From contig MHBI01000069.1 in NCBI GenBank assembly GCA_001804815.1, forward strand, positions 1-64,000: 64,000 nt of DNA. The letters are read 5' to 3'. How positions within the stretch are numbered: position 1 is the stretch's first letter; each line of letters starts with the position of its first letter. Of this stretch, positions 1-11,300 are shown piece after piece. The notes under the pieces are model-generated. The model did no database searches and was not told the DNA's origin. It saw nothing but the letters and a program-made list of their open reading frames with translations. This DNA is from Lentisphaerae bacterium GWF2_50_93 (GTDB taxonomy: Bacteria; Verrucomicrobiota; Lentisphaeria; Victivallales; GWF2-50-93). A program made the translations under genes and the position numbers.

Positions 1-2
1 TG

Positions 3-575
3 CTCGACAGCTGTCTGAACGCTTCTGGAAAATCGGCGCATCTGATCAGGAACCTCATGTCCTGCCTCAGTGGAGGTTCCGTCCATCAGGATACGTTGCA
101 CTGTGAATCCGTGGACATCAAGGGTGTCATTGGGGAATCGGCGGACCTTTTCCTCAGGGAATCCGGCATCGCCTTCACATTGCGCGCGAACCTGGAGAAC
201 GGGCTGGTGCGTGGCGACAGGCTCCAGCTCTTCCAGCTCTTCAGCAATCTTTTCATCAATGCCAGGGAGGCGAAGCCAAAGGTCCTGGTCGTGAACGTCA
301 CGCTGTCCCGGCGGACTCTCACGGATGGCAATCCCTTCGGGCTGTCTCCGGGGAAATATGCCGAGATAGCGGTCGCCGACAACGGCTGCGGAATCGCGAG
401 GGAGCACATCGGACACATATTCGACCCGTATTTCACGATGAAGAAGACCGGCTCGGGACTGGGGCTTTCAATATGCCGCCGGATCGCACTGGGGCACGGA
501 GGGGCGATAACCGTAAGCTCCGAACCCTCCTCTGGCACGGTGTTCACAGTATTGCTGCCGGCGTGGAACGAGTAG
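3..575 (+). CDS. Sensor histidine kinase, 3' part (5'-truncated by window edge)
   Basis: The frame is open to the first base, so only the C-terminal 190 residues or so are present. The fragment is the catalytic ATPase (HATPase_c) domain of a histidine kinase. An N box is seen in LFSNLFINAREA. The G1 box is VADNGCGI, followed by an F-box-like FDPYF and a G2 box GSGLGLSICRRI. It ends in the usual beta-strand sequence SSGTVFTVLLPA. By family knowledge it would autophosphorylate a histidine upstream of the window and pass the phosphate to a response regulator. The closest receiver-like sequence here is the broken one on the opposite strand just downstream, so its working partner is not visible. 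Confidence 0.85.
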   Translation, partial: LDSCLNASGKSAHLIRNLMSCLSGGSVHQDTLHCESVDIKGVIGESADLFLRESGIAFTLRANLENGLVRGDRLQLFQLFSNLFINAREAKPKVLVVNVTLSRRTLTDGNPFGLSPGKYAEIAVADNGCGIAREHIGHIFDPYFTMKKTGSGLGLSICRRIALGHGGAITVSSEPSSGTVFTVLLPAWNE

Positions 576-585
576 CAGGTTGCCT

Positions 586-950
586 TCAACCATTGTTGTC
601 GCCGTCAGCAGGAAGTTCCCTGGGTATCTCCTTGACCTGCCGGATAGCAAAAGGCATGGACAGGACCTTGGAAATATGTCCGCTGAGCCTCGCATCTCCG
701 TCCATGTCCATGCTCCCGGACATCGCGACTATTCTGGGATTTCCATATTTTCCGGATCCTGGGATATTGTGCCAGAGATCTTCCAGCATACGCCGTCCCT
801 GAGATGGTGGTCGAGGAAAATGAGATTGTATATGATACATTTCCGTGTGAATAAGGCAAGGCGAAGTGATAATGCAGAGTACCGCCCCGGGAGAGGATTG
901 ATCCGGCCCCGACGTCCAATGTGCCGAATTATCGGCAGATTGGACTGAAT
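586..950 (-). pseudogene. Decayed response-regulator receiver domain (frameshifted)
   Basis: Read on the minus strand, two frames together give the order of a receiver (REC) domain. One frame holds the phospho-acceptor strand YNLIFLDHHLRDG. After a shift near 791-800 the next frame continues RRMLEDLWHNIPG, then PRIVAMSGS (the T/S switch strand) and ISKVLSMPFAIRQVKEI, where the normal K-P pair has become M-P. A single-base loss at the junction explains the break. The N-terminal acidic pocket is not recognisable. The fragment fills the 387-bp space between the kinase and the HTH gene, so this is a relic rather than an empty intergenic region. Confidence 0.5.
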
Positions 951-962
951 GGCCAATTGATC

Positions 963-1310
963 CTATCTCGCCAGCGAATTTGCGTATTTCAACAGCTTCA
1001 TCCTGTTGCTGCGGGACATCTTCTGGAAGAGCTCGAATATCCGCACAAGCTCGCGGCCCTTGTTCTTTTCAAGATATCTCGTGATCACGTCCCTTGCAGG
1101 ATCGGTCTCGAACTTGCTCAAGTCGACGCCCTCCTTCTCGGCAAGCTCGACCATGGCCTTCTTGGCGGAGATCCCCGGATTCCTGGTCCGATTCTTCCAG
1201 TTGGAAATGCTCTGCTGGCTGACCCTGCAGCGCTCCGCCAGTTCCTGCTGCGACAGGAACAAGCCTTCAAGAAACTCCCTCGTGAGGAGATGCCAGTCGA
1301 TTTTCTTCAT
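963..1310 (-). CDS. Small XRE/Cro-like helix-turn-helix regulator
   Basis: This 115-residue protein has a helix-turn-helix at about residues 18-42 (LSQQELAERCRVSQQSISNWK), of the Cro/CI type. The C-terminal half (GRELVRIFELFQKMSRSNRMKLLKYANSLAR) is shared with three tandem paralogues at 33.8-34.9 kb. It forms a small family in which a DNA-binding head is followed by a helical tail, probably for dimerisation. A good ribosome site, GGAAGG, lies just upstream of the ATG at 1310. It probably binds DNA as a dimer. Its targets are unknown, and it stands alone between a relic and a redox gene. Confidence 0.8.
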   Translation of the reverse strand: MKKIDWHLLTREFLEGLFLSQQELAERCRVSQQSISNWKNRTRNPGISAKKAMVELAEKEGVDLSKFETDPARDVITRYLEKNKGRELVRIFELFQKMSRSNRMKLLKYANSLAR

Positions 1311-1432
1311 TGTAACCTTCCAGTTGTTTAGATTTGCATATACGGTCCGTCCGAAGTTTTGAAAGCCGGTAATATATTCTTATTAGCCATGATGGCAAGG
1401 AAGCATTCCGATCCGCGGAAGAAATGCCTGTG

Positions 1433-2971
1433 TCATTTCATTAACAAGAGAAGGATTACCGCTATAGCGATGAAGACAAGGCCTGTGGCGAGCTTGATCT
1501 TTCCGGCGTGATTCCTGATCCATTCCGATAGCTGTTTGTCAGTGACGCCGACGAAGAACAGCATAAATACGACAACCAGCGGGACTATAAACGCGACATT
1601 ATAGGATATCAGCATCAACAGCGCCTTCATAGATAAACCCTGTGTATTGACGATAAAGAGGACGGTCGGCAGATATGTCTGGCCTGTGCATGCGAGTTCG
1701 AGCACCGATACTGAAAATCCAATCACTGCGGTGCCGACTATGTAATGGCTGAGCCTGACATTCTTTCTGATGACTTCATTGATCTTTCTGCGCAGTCCGT
1801 CATCGAGCTTGAGGTTGATGTCTTTTACGGAACCGCGTCTGATCTTTATATAGTCTGCCAGGTTCAGGATGCCTATGCCCGCTGCGAGACCGGCCCCTGA
1901 ATAATAGACGAGATCCGTGAGGAACGGTAGCGACTGCAGGTAGTCGACGAACTTGAGGAATCCAAGCCCGATCAGAAGATACGTGGTGAAGACGGACAGT
2001 GTAAAGCTTAGTCCCACGAATATTATTTCCTTCCTGCCATACTTAAGAAGTGCCAGGTATGAGAGCAGGAAAATAATCGTGACGAATGCGCAGGGGTTGA
2101 TGCCGTCGATAAGGCCTGCGGAGAGGACGGCAGTCCAGCTTATCCTGTCAAACCGGCCTGTGATCGCCCTCTCGGCTTTTAGCAATTCCTCGCTTGTGAA
2201 TTCCGGAGCTGGATCCTTGTCGGCCGTTTCCATAGCCTTTGCGACCTTCCCGACGATGTCCAGATTCTTGAATGCCTTCTCTCCTATGAATGATTCCCTG
2301 CCGAAGAATACGGCCGGCGTGGCGAGGTGGAGTTTGTCCGGCACGGAATATCTCATGCACAGCGCCTCGTCCATGACCTTTGAAGCGTTCTCTGTTATGC
2401 TGGAGTGGAATATTTTAAGCTGGTCCGGATATTTCTTCGCGAGGTAGCGCATGCTTATGTCCAGGCGGCTGCATGTACGGCATCCCGGCTTGTAGAAATA
2501 GTAGATTTTCAAGGGGGACTTGATTGCGACAGGTTGCGATTTGATATTGCCGACGGCGGATATCCCGATCTGGCCTGAATCGAGATACTTGTTGAAGAAG
2601 TCGGCATAAATGCCTGGCTTTTCCGTAGACAGCTCAGCCTCTATGAATCCGGTCAGTTTCTTTTTAATATTGTCGGTCTTCTGGGCGGTTCCATGCGTTG
2701 TGTATAATTCTGGAACTTCTCCCGGTGGAACCCCGTATTTCAACTCGAAGGCCATCAGAGCTTCGAAGTTTGCAGGCGTCTCAAGATCCTTTTTTACGAC
2801 CTCGATCTTATTGCCATACAGCTCCTTGAGCTGGGGCAGGATGATGTTGTCGACCTCCTTGCACTTCTCCGGGCAGTTCTTCTCCAGGAAGTAGATGATC
2901 CTGCATTTCTCCGCCGAATGGCAGCTGGTGGCCGAGTAAAGCAGCAGGATTAGAATTAGCGTCTTCCTCAT
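1433..2971 (-). CDS. DsbD/CcdA-like thiol-disulfide membrane protein with thioredoxin-like N-terminal domains
   Basis: This 512-residue envelope protein starts with a signal sequence ending near Cys17, a possible lipobox. A first thioredoxin-like segment carries C33-PEK-C37. A second carries a CRTC motif near residue 163. From about residue 280 there are six or more hydrophobic segments starting at INPCAFVT, the reductant-relay motif of the DsbD/CcdA transmembrane family. By family knowledge it would carry electrons across the inner membrane to periplasmic thiols. It is divergently transcribed from a DUF1573/rhodanese gene, suggesting a shared role in envelope sulfur or redox chemistry. The CxxxC in the first domain is unlike standard CxxC thioredoxins. 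Confidence 0.75.
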   Translation of the reverse strand: MRKTLILILLLYSATSCHSAEKCRIIYFLEKNCPEKCKEVDNIILPQLKELYGNKIEVVKKDLETPANFEALMAFELKYGVPPGEVPELYTTHGTAQKTDNIKKKLTGFIEAELSTEKPGIYADFFNKYLDSGQIGISAVGNIKSQPVAIKSPLKIYYFYKPGCRTCSRLDISMRYLAKKYPDQLKIFHSSITENASKVMDEALCMRYSVPDKLHLATPAVFFGRESFIGEKAFKNLDIVGKVAKAMETADKDPAPEFTSEELLKAERAITGRFDRISWTAVLSAGLIDGINPCAFVTIIFLLSYLALLKYGRKEIIFVGLSFTLSVFTTYLLIGLGFLKFVDYLQSLPFLTDLVYYSGAGLAAGIGILNLADYIKIRRGSVKDINLKLDDGLRRKINEVIRKNVRLSHYIVGTAVIGFSVSVLELACTGQTYLPTVLFIVNTQGLSMKALLMLISYNVAFIVPLVVVFMLFFVGVTDKQLSEWIRNHAGKIKLATGLVFIAIAVILLLLMK

Positions 2972-3256
2972 TTGCCGCCCTTGATGGGAAATGCACTGCC
3001 AGGGGAGCTTGCCGTCTTGGAAATACGATTCAGTTCAGCAGTATACAGCAGTCGGTTGTCCATGAGATATTTCCTAGTTCCCAGCATGTCGCCCCCCTTA
3101 AACATTTTTCAAGGATAAAAAAACAATGCTGGAATATAGCCGTTGCCACGTGTCCGTGCAATATGGAAAAACTGTTGATTAAAAATCCTAATTGCGAAAA
3201 TTAGCAATCAGGCGGATTTCAAGTAAATAACTCTTATCATGACTTGACAAGACAAT
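2972..3256. promoter_or_regulatory. Divergent intergenic region between two envelope genes
   Basis: This 285-bp A+T-rich spacer separates the leftward DsbD-like gene from the rightward rhodanese gene and must hold both promoters. A small inverted repeat, CTAATT...AATTAG, lies at about 3188-3205. I see no ORF with a ribosome site and no further clear signal. Confidence 0.3.
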
Positions 3257-4450
3257 ATGGAGGATTTACAATTAACTCCGCGCAACAATTTATCACATTG
3301 TCGCGGAACAGGGATAGGGGGCGTTATTACTTCCAGGATCAACATCTTCACGGCGGTATCTGTCTTCCTTTCATTATCCATTGCACTGTCCGCCGTTGAG
3401 GAACTGACTCCCGCCGTGAATGGCAACAATGTTGACATCGGCAAGAAGAAGGCTGGCGGAGAATATCTTGTGATGCTGCCCCTGACGGTGGACGAGGAAC
3501 TTGTGGTCAAGGAGGCGTCAACCAACTGCGTATGCGTTACATTCCTTGATTTTCCCAAGATGCTGAAGAAAGGCGAGACCGCTACTGCAATCGTATATTT
3601 CGAGCTGGATAAGCCTGCAAAATTCAATTTCGAGCTCAAACTGAAAACCGACAAGAAGGATCTTATCTATAAGCTTTCCGGGGAAACAATCGCCGAAGGG
3701 AATGCGAAAAAAGCAACTGCTGCTCCTATCCAGGCGATCAATCCTGTGTTTCTGCAGAGAAGTCCCGTCGAAGCCGATGATGCCCTATATATTACTGTAG
3801 AGAAGGCCTTGAAGGAGCGCCCAGCCCTGAAGTTTGTCGATATAAGGCCCGTATCCGAATTCAATGAATGCTGCATCAAGGACAGCATGAACCTGCCAGT
3901 GTCGCTTCTCAAGGCGAATCCAACATTCAAGGATGCCAGTATCGTACTTGTCGACAAGGGATTCTACAGCGAGAAGATGGAGAACGCATGCCGCGAACTG
4001 CGTAAGGCCGGATTCGAAAAGACATTCATCCTGAAAGGCGGTCTGAACGCATGGATCAGGAATGCAGGATCGTTCGCCGGAACGAAAAAGGACGCTGAGC
4101 AGATCAAGATGATCTCTCCTGCGGAACTATTGCTGACCAGGAAGTTCAGCCAAGTCCTGTTTGTCAGCTGCGATGCGGAAAGACCTGACGCATATCTTTT
4201 CCCGACTTTGGTACTCGCAGGGGATGCCGCCGGCAAAATTACTGCAAAAAACCAGATCGTCCTGGTTTCGTCATCGGCTTCCGACACGGCGGGCAGGCTT
4301 CAGGATAAGCTTTCCGGAAACTGCAGCGCCTTCATTCTCGAAGGCGGAGTCAAGGCCTATCGCGACTTCCTTCTGGAGAGCACTGTAATGCTCAACCGCG
4401 GCAAGGTCGCACAACAGTCCAAGGTCAAGAACTGCGGGGGATGTCCATGA
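3257..4450 (+). CDS. Secreted DUF1573-like and double rhodanese-like protein
   Basis: This 397-residue protein has a hydrophobic export segment at about residues 28-47. A DUF1573-like domain follows (TVDEELVVKEASTNCVCV, about 60-140), then two rhodanese-like domains (about 170-275 and 280-370). The first rhodanese has the fold signature (FVDIRPVSEFNECCI, KGGLNAW) but no cysteine at the active loop (VLVDKGFYSEK), so sulfur transfer there is unlikely. The C-terminus ends NCGGCP, a possible metal- or thiol-binding tail. The annotated ATG lacks a clear ribosome site and puts 27 polar residues before the export segment, so the true start may lie downstream at a non-standard codon. It overlaps the next gene by 10 bp, indicating one transcript. 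Confidence 0.7.
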   Translation: MEDLQLTPRNNLSHCRGTGIGGVITSRINIFTAVSVFLSLSIALSAVEELTPAVNGNNVDIGKKKAGGEYLVMLPLTVDEELVVKEASTNCVCVTFLDFPKMLKKGETATAIVYFELDKPAKFNFELKLKTDKKDLIYKLSGETIAEGNAKKATAAPIQAINPVFLQRSPVEADDALYITVEKALKERPALKFVDIRPVSEFNECCIKDSMNLPVSLLKANPTFKDASIVLVDKGFYSEKMENACRELRKAGFEKTFILKGGLNAWIRNAGSFAGTKKDAEQIKMISPAELLLTRKFSQVLFVSCDAERPDAYLFPTLVLAGDAAGKITAKNQIVLVSSSASDTAGRLQDKLSGNCSAFILEGGVKAYRDFLLESTVMLNRGKVAQQSKVKNCGGCP

Positions 4451-5334
4451 GATTTCTTTCCGCAATTGGATTTTTCCTCACGCTCTGTATTTCTGTCCTA
4501 GCCGAGGAACCGCAGAAGATCCACTCCTATGATCCCGATGTGAAGGCGTATCCCATACAGAGGCAGATCGAATATGTCTATCTGCTTGAAAACAAGGGCA
4601 ACACGGTGCAGAAGGATGTCCGACTCATGATTTACGCGCCGGTGAGCAGGACGCCTTTCCAGTCATGCAAAAGCATTGAAACCACACGTCCTTCCATAAT
4701 ACATAAGGACGAACTCGGCAACCAGGTCCTTGAATTCAGCATTCCGCAGATGGCCCCGTTTGAAACGGTGATCATCAAGACCACGGTCGATCTGCAGCTG
4801 AGCTCCACGGCCCAGCCTGCCGGAAATGGCGATGTCACTTTATTTACAGGGAAGGCTCCATTTATCGAGATCGATGATCCAGAGATAGTGAAACTGTCCA
4901 AGTCTCTTACTGCTGGAAATCCCGGCGGGTCTTCTGAAAACATCTACCGTTGGATATGCGAGAACATCAAGAAATCCGGCTATACCGCCCAGGATCTTGG
5001 TGCATCGGAAGCACTGAAGTGCAAGGCAGGCGATTGCAGTGAGAAGGCCTATCTGTTCTGCGCGCTTGCGCGTGTGGCGTTGATTCCAGCCCAGTACCAC
5101 AGCGGATATTATGTCACGAAGAATTCCGTTCTGAAACCGTTCCAGTTCCACAACTGGGCGGCATGGCATGACGGCAAATCCTGGCAGATCGCCGATCCGC
5201 AGCTGAAAAAATTCCAGAAGGAACCTGAAAACTTCATCTCATTCACAATAGATGGAGGTTCCAGCGGCAAGCTGATGGCTGGAATGCACAGATATCATAT
5301 AAATAGCACCGTAATTGATGTATCAATGAAATAA
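4441..5334 (+). CDS. Secreted transglutaminase-like cysteine protease-fold protein
   Basis: This 297-residue protein has a signal peptide (residues 1-22) and an N-terminal beta domain. A transglutaminase-like core follows, with an apparent catalytic triad: Cys in KAGDCSEKAYLF, His in FHNWAAWHDG and Asp in WQIADPQ. Enzymes of this fold act as peptidases or acyl transferases in bacteria. The ATG lies inside the end of the upstream gene (10-bp overlap), so translation is coupled. The giant RHS gene follows after 23 bp. The position suggests processing or cross-linking of exported proteins, but that role is inferred from context only. Confidence 0.75.
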   Translation: MSMRFLSAIGFFLTLCISVLAEEPQKIHSYDPDVKAYPIQRQIEYVYLLENKGNTVQKDVRLMIYAPVSRTPFQSCKSIETTRPSIIHKDELGNQVLEFSIPQMAPFETVIIKTTVDLQLSSTAQPAGNGDVTLFTGKAPFIEIDDPEIVKLSKSLTAGNPGGSSENIYRWICENIKKSGYTAQDLGASEALKCKAGDCSEKAYLFCALARVALIPAQYHSGYYVTKNSVLKPFQFHNWAAWHDGKSWQIADPQLKKFQKEPENFISFTIDGGSSGKLMAGMHRYHINSTVIDVSMK

Positions 5335-5357
5335 ATTCATATAAGGAATTGTCTATC

Positions 5358-8300
5358 ATGGGTAAATATCTTCTTACATTGCTGACGCTGCTGATGTTTG
5401 GCGCGGGTTACGTCAATGCCGCCGATACGGACGGCGACGGGCTTGATGACGCATACGAACTGAGCCAGGGATACGATCCCGCCAAGTTCACGAAGATCAT
5501 CTATGTGGATAATCTAAATGGGCTTGAGAGCGAGGACGGATCCACTCTGGCGAAAGCAAAGAAATACATAAGTTCGGGCGTGGCCCTGGCAAAACAGGAC
5601 GACAGTGTCGAAAACGTAGTCCTGTTGGAAGAAGGCATATACACAGGTTCATTGAACCGCAACTTGGATTTCGAAGGGCATAACATCAAACTCCGTTCCA
5701 TCAAAGGTGCGGCGACGACGATAATCGACAGCGAGGGAGCCGACAACGAGCGTTTTCTGAAGCTTGGCAATGGAGAAGACAGCAGTTCCTGGCTGGACGG
5801 ATTCACAATCCGCAACAGCAGGTACAGTTCTTCATCGAACGGATCAGCCATTGGCTATCTTGTGACGCTTTCATCGACATCCGCTGGAGCCGGAGGACAG
5901 TATTTTCTTGCAGGACAGTTGAACGGCAAGAACTGCTTCAAGCATGAGTCGAGGGAATATTACCTATACTGGATACCGGACTATGGCGGTTACTGGATGA
6001 TAAGCTACGGTAGCATGTACACATTCGATAACGGGATGCCGGAATACTACGTATATTCTTCAAGCGACACGCCGCCTCTGACCGGATGGTATGGATATTA
6101 CTATTATGGTTCACCCCCGACGTTGTCCGCGCTCTACGATAATCATGGTGCGGTCCTCCATCTCAAGAATTCCAGCCTGACGGTCAGGAACTGCATTTTT
6201 GAAGGCAGTGTTTCCGGCGGACGCGGCGGAGCTGCATACGCTGAAAACTCCAGTCCCATCTTTGAAAACTGCGTGTTCCGGAGGAATACAGCGCAGGATT
6301 CCGGCGGAGCGTTCCTCATAAGTGGAGGCGCAGCTGATTTCAAGAGATGCTTGTTCGAAGGAAATACGACGCCCAAATACGGAGGCGCAGTATCGCTGTC
6401 CGGAATAGGGCAGGCAAATTTCGAGAATTGTCTTTTCATCCACAATAAGGCTGCCGCCGATGCCGGAGCCGTATACAGCAATGATGCCGGAGCCGTAATC
6501 GGATTCAGGAACTGCACTATTTCCTTTAACGAGAGCGATGGAGCGCATGCTGGCGTCAGTTCTACGGGGCAGGTCGATATCAACAGTTCCATAATAAGGG
6601 ACATTTCAGCTGTTGGGACATCGTCGACGGTGAACTATAGTTCCATGCCTGATGGTTCCGTCTTTTCCGGCACCGGAAATATCATTTCTGATCCGCAGAT
6701 TACCCTTGCTGGCTATCTCAAATCAAATTCCCCGTGCATAAATGCAGGGGATGCCTCCTCGGCCCCTTCCGCCGACATCCATGGACAGCACCGTCCATCA
6801 GGCTCCCGCATCGACATCGGGTGCGACGAGTTCACGGACTCAGATTCAAATGGAATTCCCAATTGGTTCGAGGCTCTTGCAGGTACGGACCTTTCAGCTT
6901 CCGGCGACAATGACGGCGACGGGCTGAAGAATCTTGAAGAATACGTGAACGGACTTGATCCGCTCATCGCCGATGCCGATGCCGACGGATTGAACGATGG
7001 TATTGAGGTTGCCAATGGCTATGATCCTGCGAGGTTCACAAAACTTATCTATGTGGATGGCCGAATGGACGAAGACAACGGCAACGGCAGCAGGCCTGAA
7101 ACCGCCAAGCAGTATATCAGTTCCGGAGTGGCGCTTGCTAAACAGAACGACGGGAACGAATACGTGGTACTGGTGGCAGGCGGCGAATACAAGGGGCCGC
7201 TTAACCGCAACCTGGACTTCGAAGGGCATAATATCGTGCTCCTCTCCATTGAGGGGCCGGCTGCAACGGTAATCGACTGCGAATCTGCGGACAAGGAACG
7301 TTTCCTCACGCTGGGCAAGGGCGAAACAAGCAGATCATCGCTTGAGGGATTCACCATCCGCAACGGCTTCTACAGCAGTTCTGCAGGGGCTGGCGCTGAT
7401 GCATATCTTGTGTCAGGAGGCGGATTGACGGCTGCAAACGGCCAGTATAACATCGCCGGACAGGTGAACGGCAAGGATTATTTCAAGCATGAGACCGCCG
7501 ACTACTATCTCTACTGGACGCCTGAATGGGATGGGCGCTGGTACATAAACCAGGGGAATACTACCGATAATGACGGAAGCACCGAGTATGCCACACAGCC
7601 ATGTACCGACAATGCTCCTCCTCTTGCAGGGTGGTTTATCAGTATGGGCGACCCCAGTTATTCTCCTGTGCCGACTTTTAGCCCCGTATACCGCAACAAT
7701 GGAGCAGCCCTTAATCTAAGGAATTCCAGCCTGACGGTCAGGAACTGCATTTTTGAAAACAACAACGCCGGCGGCCAGAAGGGTGGCGGTGCGGTGTATG
7801 CTGAGAACTCCAGACCGGTCTTCGAAGGCTGCATATTCAGGAACAACATTGCAGCAAACAGCGGAGGCGCATTCTTCGTCACCGGAGGCATGATGAAGTT
7901 CAGCGGTTGCAGCTTCAAGGACAATTCGGCCCAGACCCATGATGCAGGAGCCCTCGACATCCAAGACGGAGGAACTGCATTTTTTGAAAACTGCACTTTT
8001 GATACGAACATAGCTGCGGGAAACGGCGGAGCCGTGCTCGCCAATGCGTCTACTGCAACTTTCAGGGCCAGCGTCCTGTCAGGCAACCAGGCCGGCCAGC
8101 GCGGCGGTGCTGTCTCGCTGTCGGGAACAAGCACGTCGAACTTTGAGAACTGTCTTTTGATACATAACAAGTCCGTCACTGACGCAGGTGCGGTATATAG
8201 CGACAACGCCGGTGCCGTAATAGGAATCAGGAGCAGCACGATTTCATTCAACGAGAGCACAGCCGGGAATGCCGGAATAAGCGCGGCAGGACAGATTTCC

Positions 8301-11300
8301 TCGATGAATTCAATAATAAGGGATGCTTCAGCCTTCTCCAGTTCATCCACGGTAGACTACAGCGGCATGTTCAATGGGTTCACGGGAGCGGGTACACATA
8401 ATATAACAGTTGATCCCCAGCTGACGCTTGCCGGCTGGCTGAAATCGACTTCGCCGTGCATAGACGCTGGCGATCTGCCATCGTCTCCTTCCGCCGACAT
8501 CCATGGACAGCACCGCGCCTTTGGTCCGAATGCCGACATGGGCTGCGACGAGTTCACGGATTCCGACTCCGATGGTATGCCTGACTGGTATGAAGCCCTG
8601 GCCGGTGGAAACATAGCTCCGAGCGGGGATCTGGACAATGACGGCATGCTAAATCTTGCGGAATACGAGAACGGCACACTTCCCGGAACGCTTCCGCCGC
8701 AGGAGATACAGAATGTAGCTGTAAACGCAACATTCGACAAGATCTCGCTTTCCTGGACACATCTTGATCCTGCAGGCGATCTGGCCTCGTTTGAAGTCTA
8801 CTGGAATGGAAATCCTGCGATATACGCAACTCTGCCCAAGAGCACTCCCAATATAGAAATTCCCGGACTCCAGGCTGATCATGAATACAGTATCAAAATC
8901 GTGTCTGTGGATGTCGATGGTAACAGGAGCGCGGGCCTGGAGATGTCAGTATACACTCTCATGCAGAATCCTACTGGACTGGCTGGAGTGACCGACGACC
9001 AGACAATCCTCCTCACCTGGAATCCTCTGTTAAACATCGCCAACCTGGGGCATTACTCGGTATATGTAAGCAGCACGCCTTATACGAGCGTTGCCGGGAT
9101 GCAGCCAACGGCTTCGGGCACCAGGACCAGCGTCCGGTTGTCCGGACTTGAGAACGGCAAGGACTACTACATCGCAGTGACATCAGTCAACAAGTCGGGC
9201 TGTGAGCTGAAGGATGTTACGTCGGTGAAATTCGTTCCCAGCCCCGAAACAGTGCCTCCGGTCATCACCTCGGTTAAATTCGGAGGAGTCCAGCTGACGA
9301 ACAACATGGTTCTGAGATCGGTAGGGAAATTTGAAGTGACAGCAACGGACAGCACCGGTTTGGGCAAGGCGGAGTTCATCGTCAATGATGTTGTTGCAAC
9401 TGACAATGTCGTCTCCGACGGGCTTGGCTGGTTCTGGGACGCCACGCAGATTCCGGATGGAGTATTCTCATTCAAGGTCAGGGTCTACGACGTCTTCAAC
9501 AACATGGCCGAGCAGTCATATTCGCTCGGACTCCAGCTTGGAGCTCCTTCGTATGTGCCGGTGATCACAACCCCTGTTAATGGATTCTCGACGACATCGG
9601 CAACCGTGGCGGTAACTGGAACCGGACAGGCATACAGCCAGATCCGCATATACAGGAATGACGGGGCAGTTGCTGTCAAGACTCCAGGTGTCGGCGGTGC
9701 GTTCTCGCACACATTGGATCTTGTCCAGGGCAGCAACAGGATTACTGCGGCGGCATTCAACCGCGCCGGAGAAGGTCCAAGATCTGCAGTCATCAATGTC
9801 CTGTTCGACAATGTTGCCCCCGCAACCGTCACGCTCAGCGCCGACGGCAGACAGGATGGGCAATCCATAAAACTCGACTGGTCGGCTTATGCTGACAGCG
9901 ATGCCGTAAGCTACGACATCTACAGGAATGCGGCGGCTTTTACCGATGCCGCAACCGCACAGAAAATCACAACCGTGACCGGAAAGACATACATTGACGG
10001 CGGACTTACAAAAGGTGCTACATACCATTATGCCGTTGTCGGAGTCGACCAGCTTGGCAACAGGAATAACACCGTGGTCTCCAAATCAGCAGTAGTGGAG
10101 GATCTGGCTCCGCCAGCGGAAATCCAGAATCTCAAAGTTACATCGTTCAGCGACAAAATCGGACTGTCATGGACGCATCCTGACGCCACGGGCGACCTCG
10201 CATCTTTCGATGTCTACTGGAACGGTGGCACAACCGTCTACAGGACTCTCGCAAAGGAAACTAAGAACTTGGAGATCACTGGGCTGGTCCAGGATCAGGA
10301 TTATACCGTAAAAATAGTTTCCGTGGATGCAGGAGGCAACAGGAGTTCCGGGCTTGTATCTCCAGTCTACACGCTGATGGCAAACCCTGCAGGTCTTGCA
10401 GGCGAACCAGGAGACGGCGCAGTCAACCTGTCATGGACCGCCGTTCCCAAGATTGCCAACCTCCAGCACTACGCCATCTACTCAAGCCAGTCAACTTTCA
10501 CCAGCGTTGAGGGAATGCAGGCGGTGAGGACGGCGACCGCCGCCAATGTCCGTGTAGCCGGACTTGAAAACGCCAAGGATTATTATTTCGCGGTTACTGC
10601 CGTCAACAAGTCCGGAGGCGAACTGAAGGATGTCACGGCAGTCAAGATCACTCCCGCACCTGAAAAAAATCCTCCGACGATAACTTCCGTCACCTTCAAT
10701 TCCGCGAATGTCGCGAACGGGATGACCTTGACCACAGTAGGCGAGTTCAAGACAGTAGCCACCGACGATTCCGGGATCAGCCGCGCCGAATTCATCATCA
10801 ACGGTGCGACAATCTCCGATATGACTCCTGCCGACGGGCTTAGCTGCCTATGGGACGCCACCAAGGCCGCAGATGGCGCCATCACGCTGACAATTAGGGT
10901 CTATGACAATCTGAACAATATGGCTGAGCAGGCTTTCGCGCTCAACCTACAGCTCGCTGTTCCCAGCTACACTCCTGCAATCATATCTCCGGTAGGCTCC
11001 GCAATTTTCAACAAGGCTGCACAGACTGTTGTCTGCACGGGCCAGCCCTACAGTGAAATCAAGCTTTTCCTGAACAGCGCTGCCGTCGCCAGCAAGGCTC
11101 CAGACGCCCAGGGCAAGGCCAGCTTTGACATCACTCTCCAATCCGGAGAAAATACAATGTATGCCGTCGCGGTCAACCGCGCCGGACAGGGTCCATCATC
11201 TGCGACAGTTACCGTGACCCTTGACACAAGTATTCCACTAGCGCCGTTGACTCTTGCGGCTTCAGCGCAGCAGGATGGACAGATATCGCTTTCATGGAAG

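Noticed and set aside
5349..5351. TTG start for the giant RHS gene
   Set aside because: It sits 1 bp from the ribosome site; the ATG at 5358 has normal spacing and begins a standard signal peptide.
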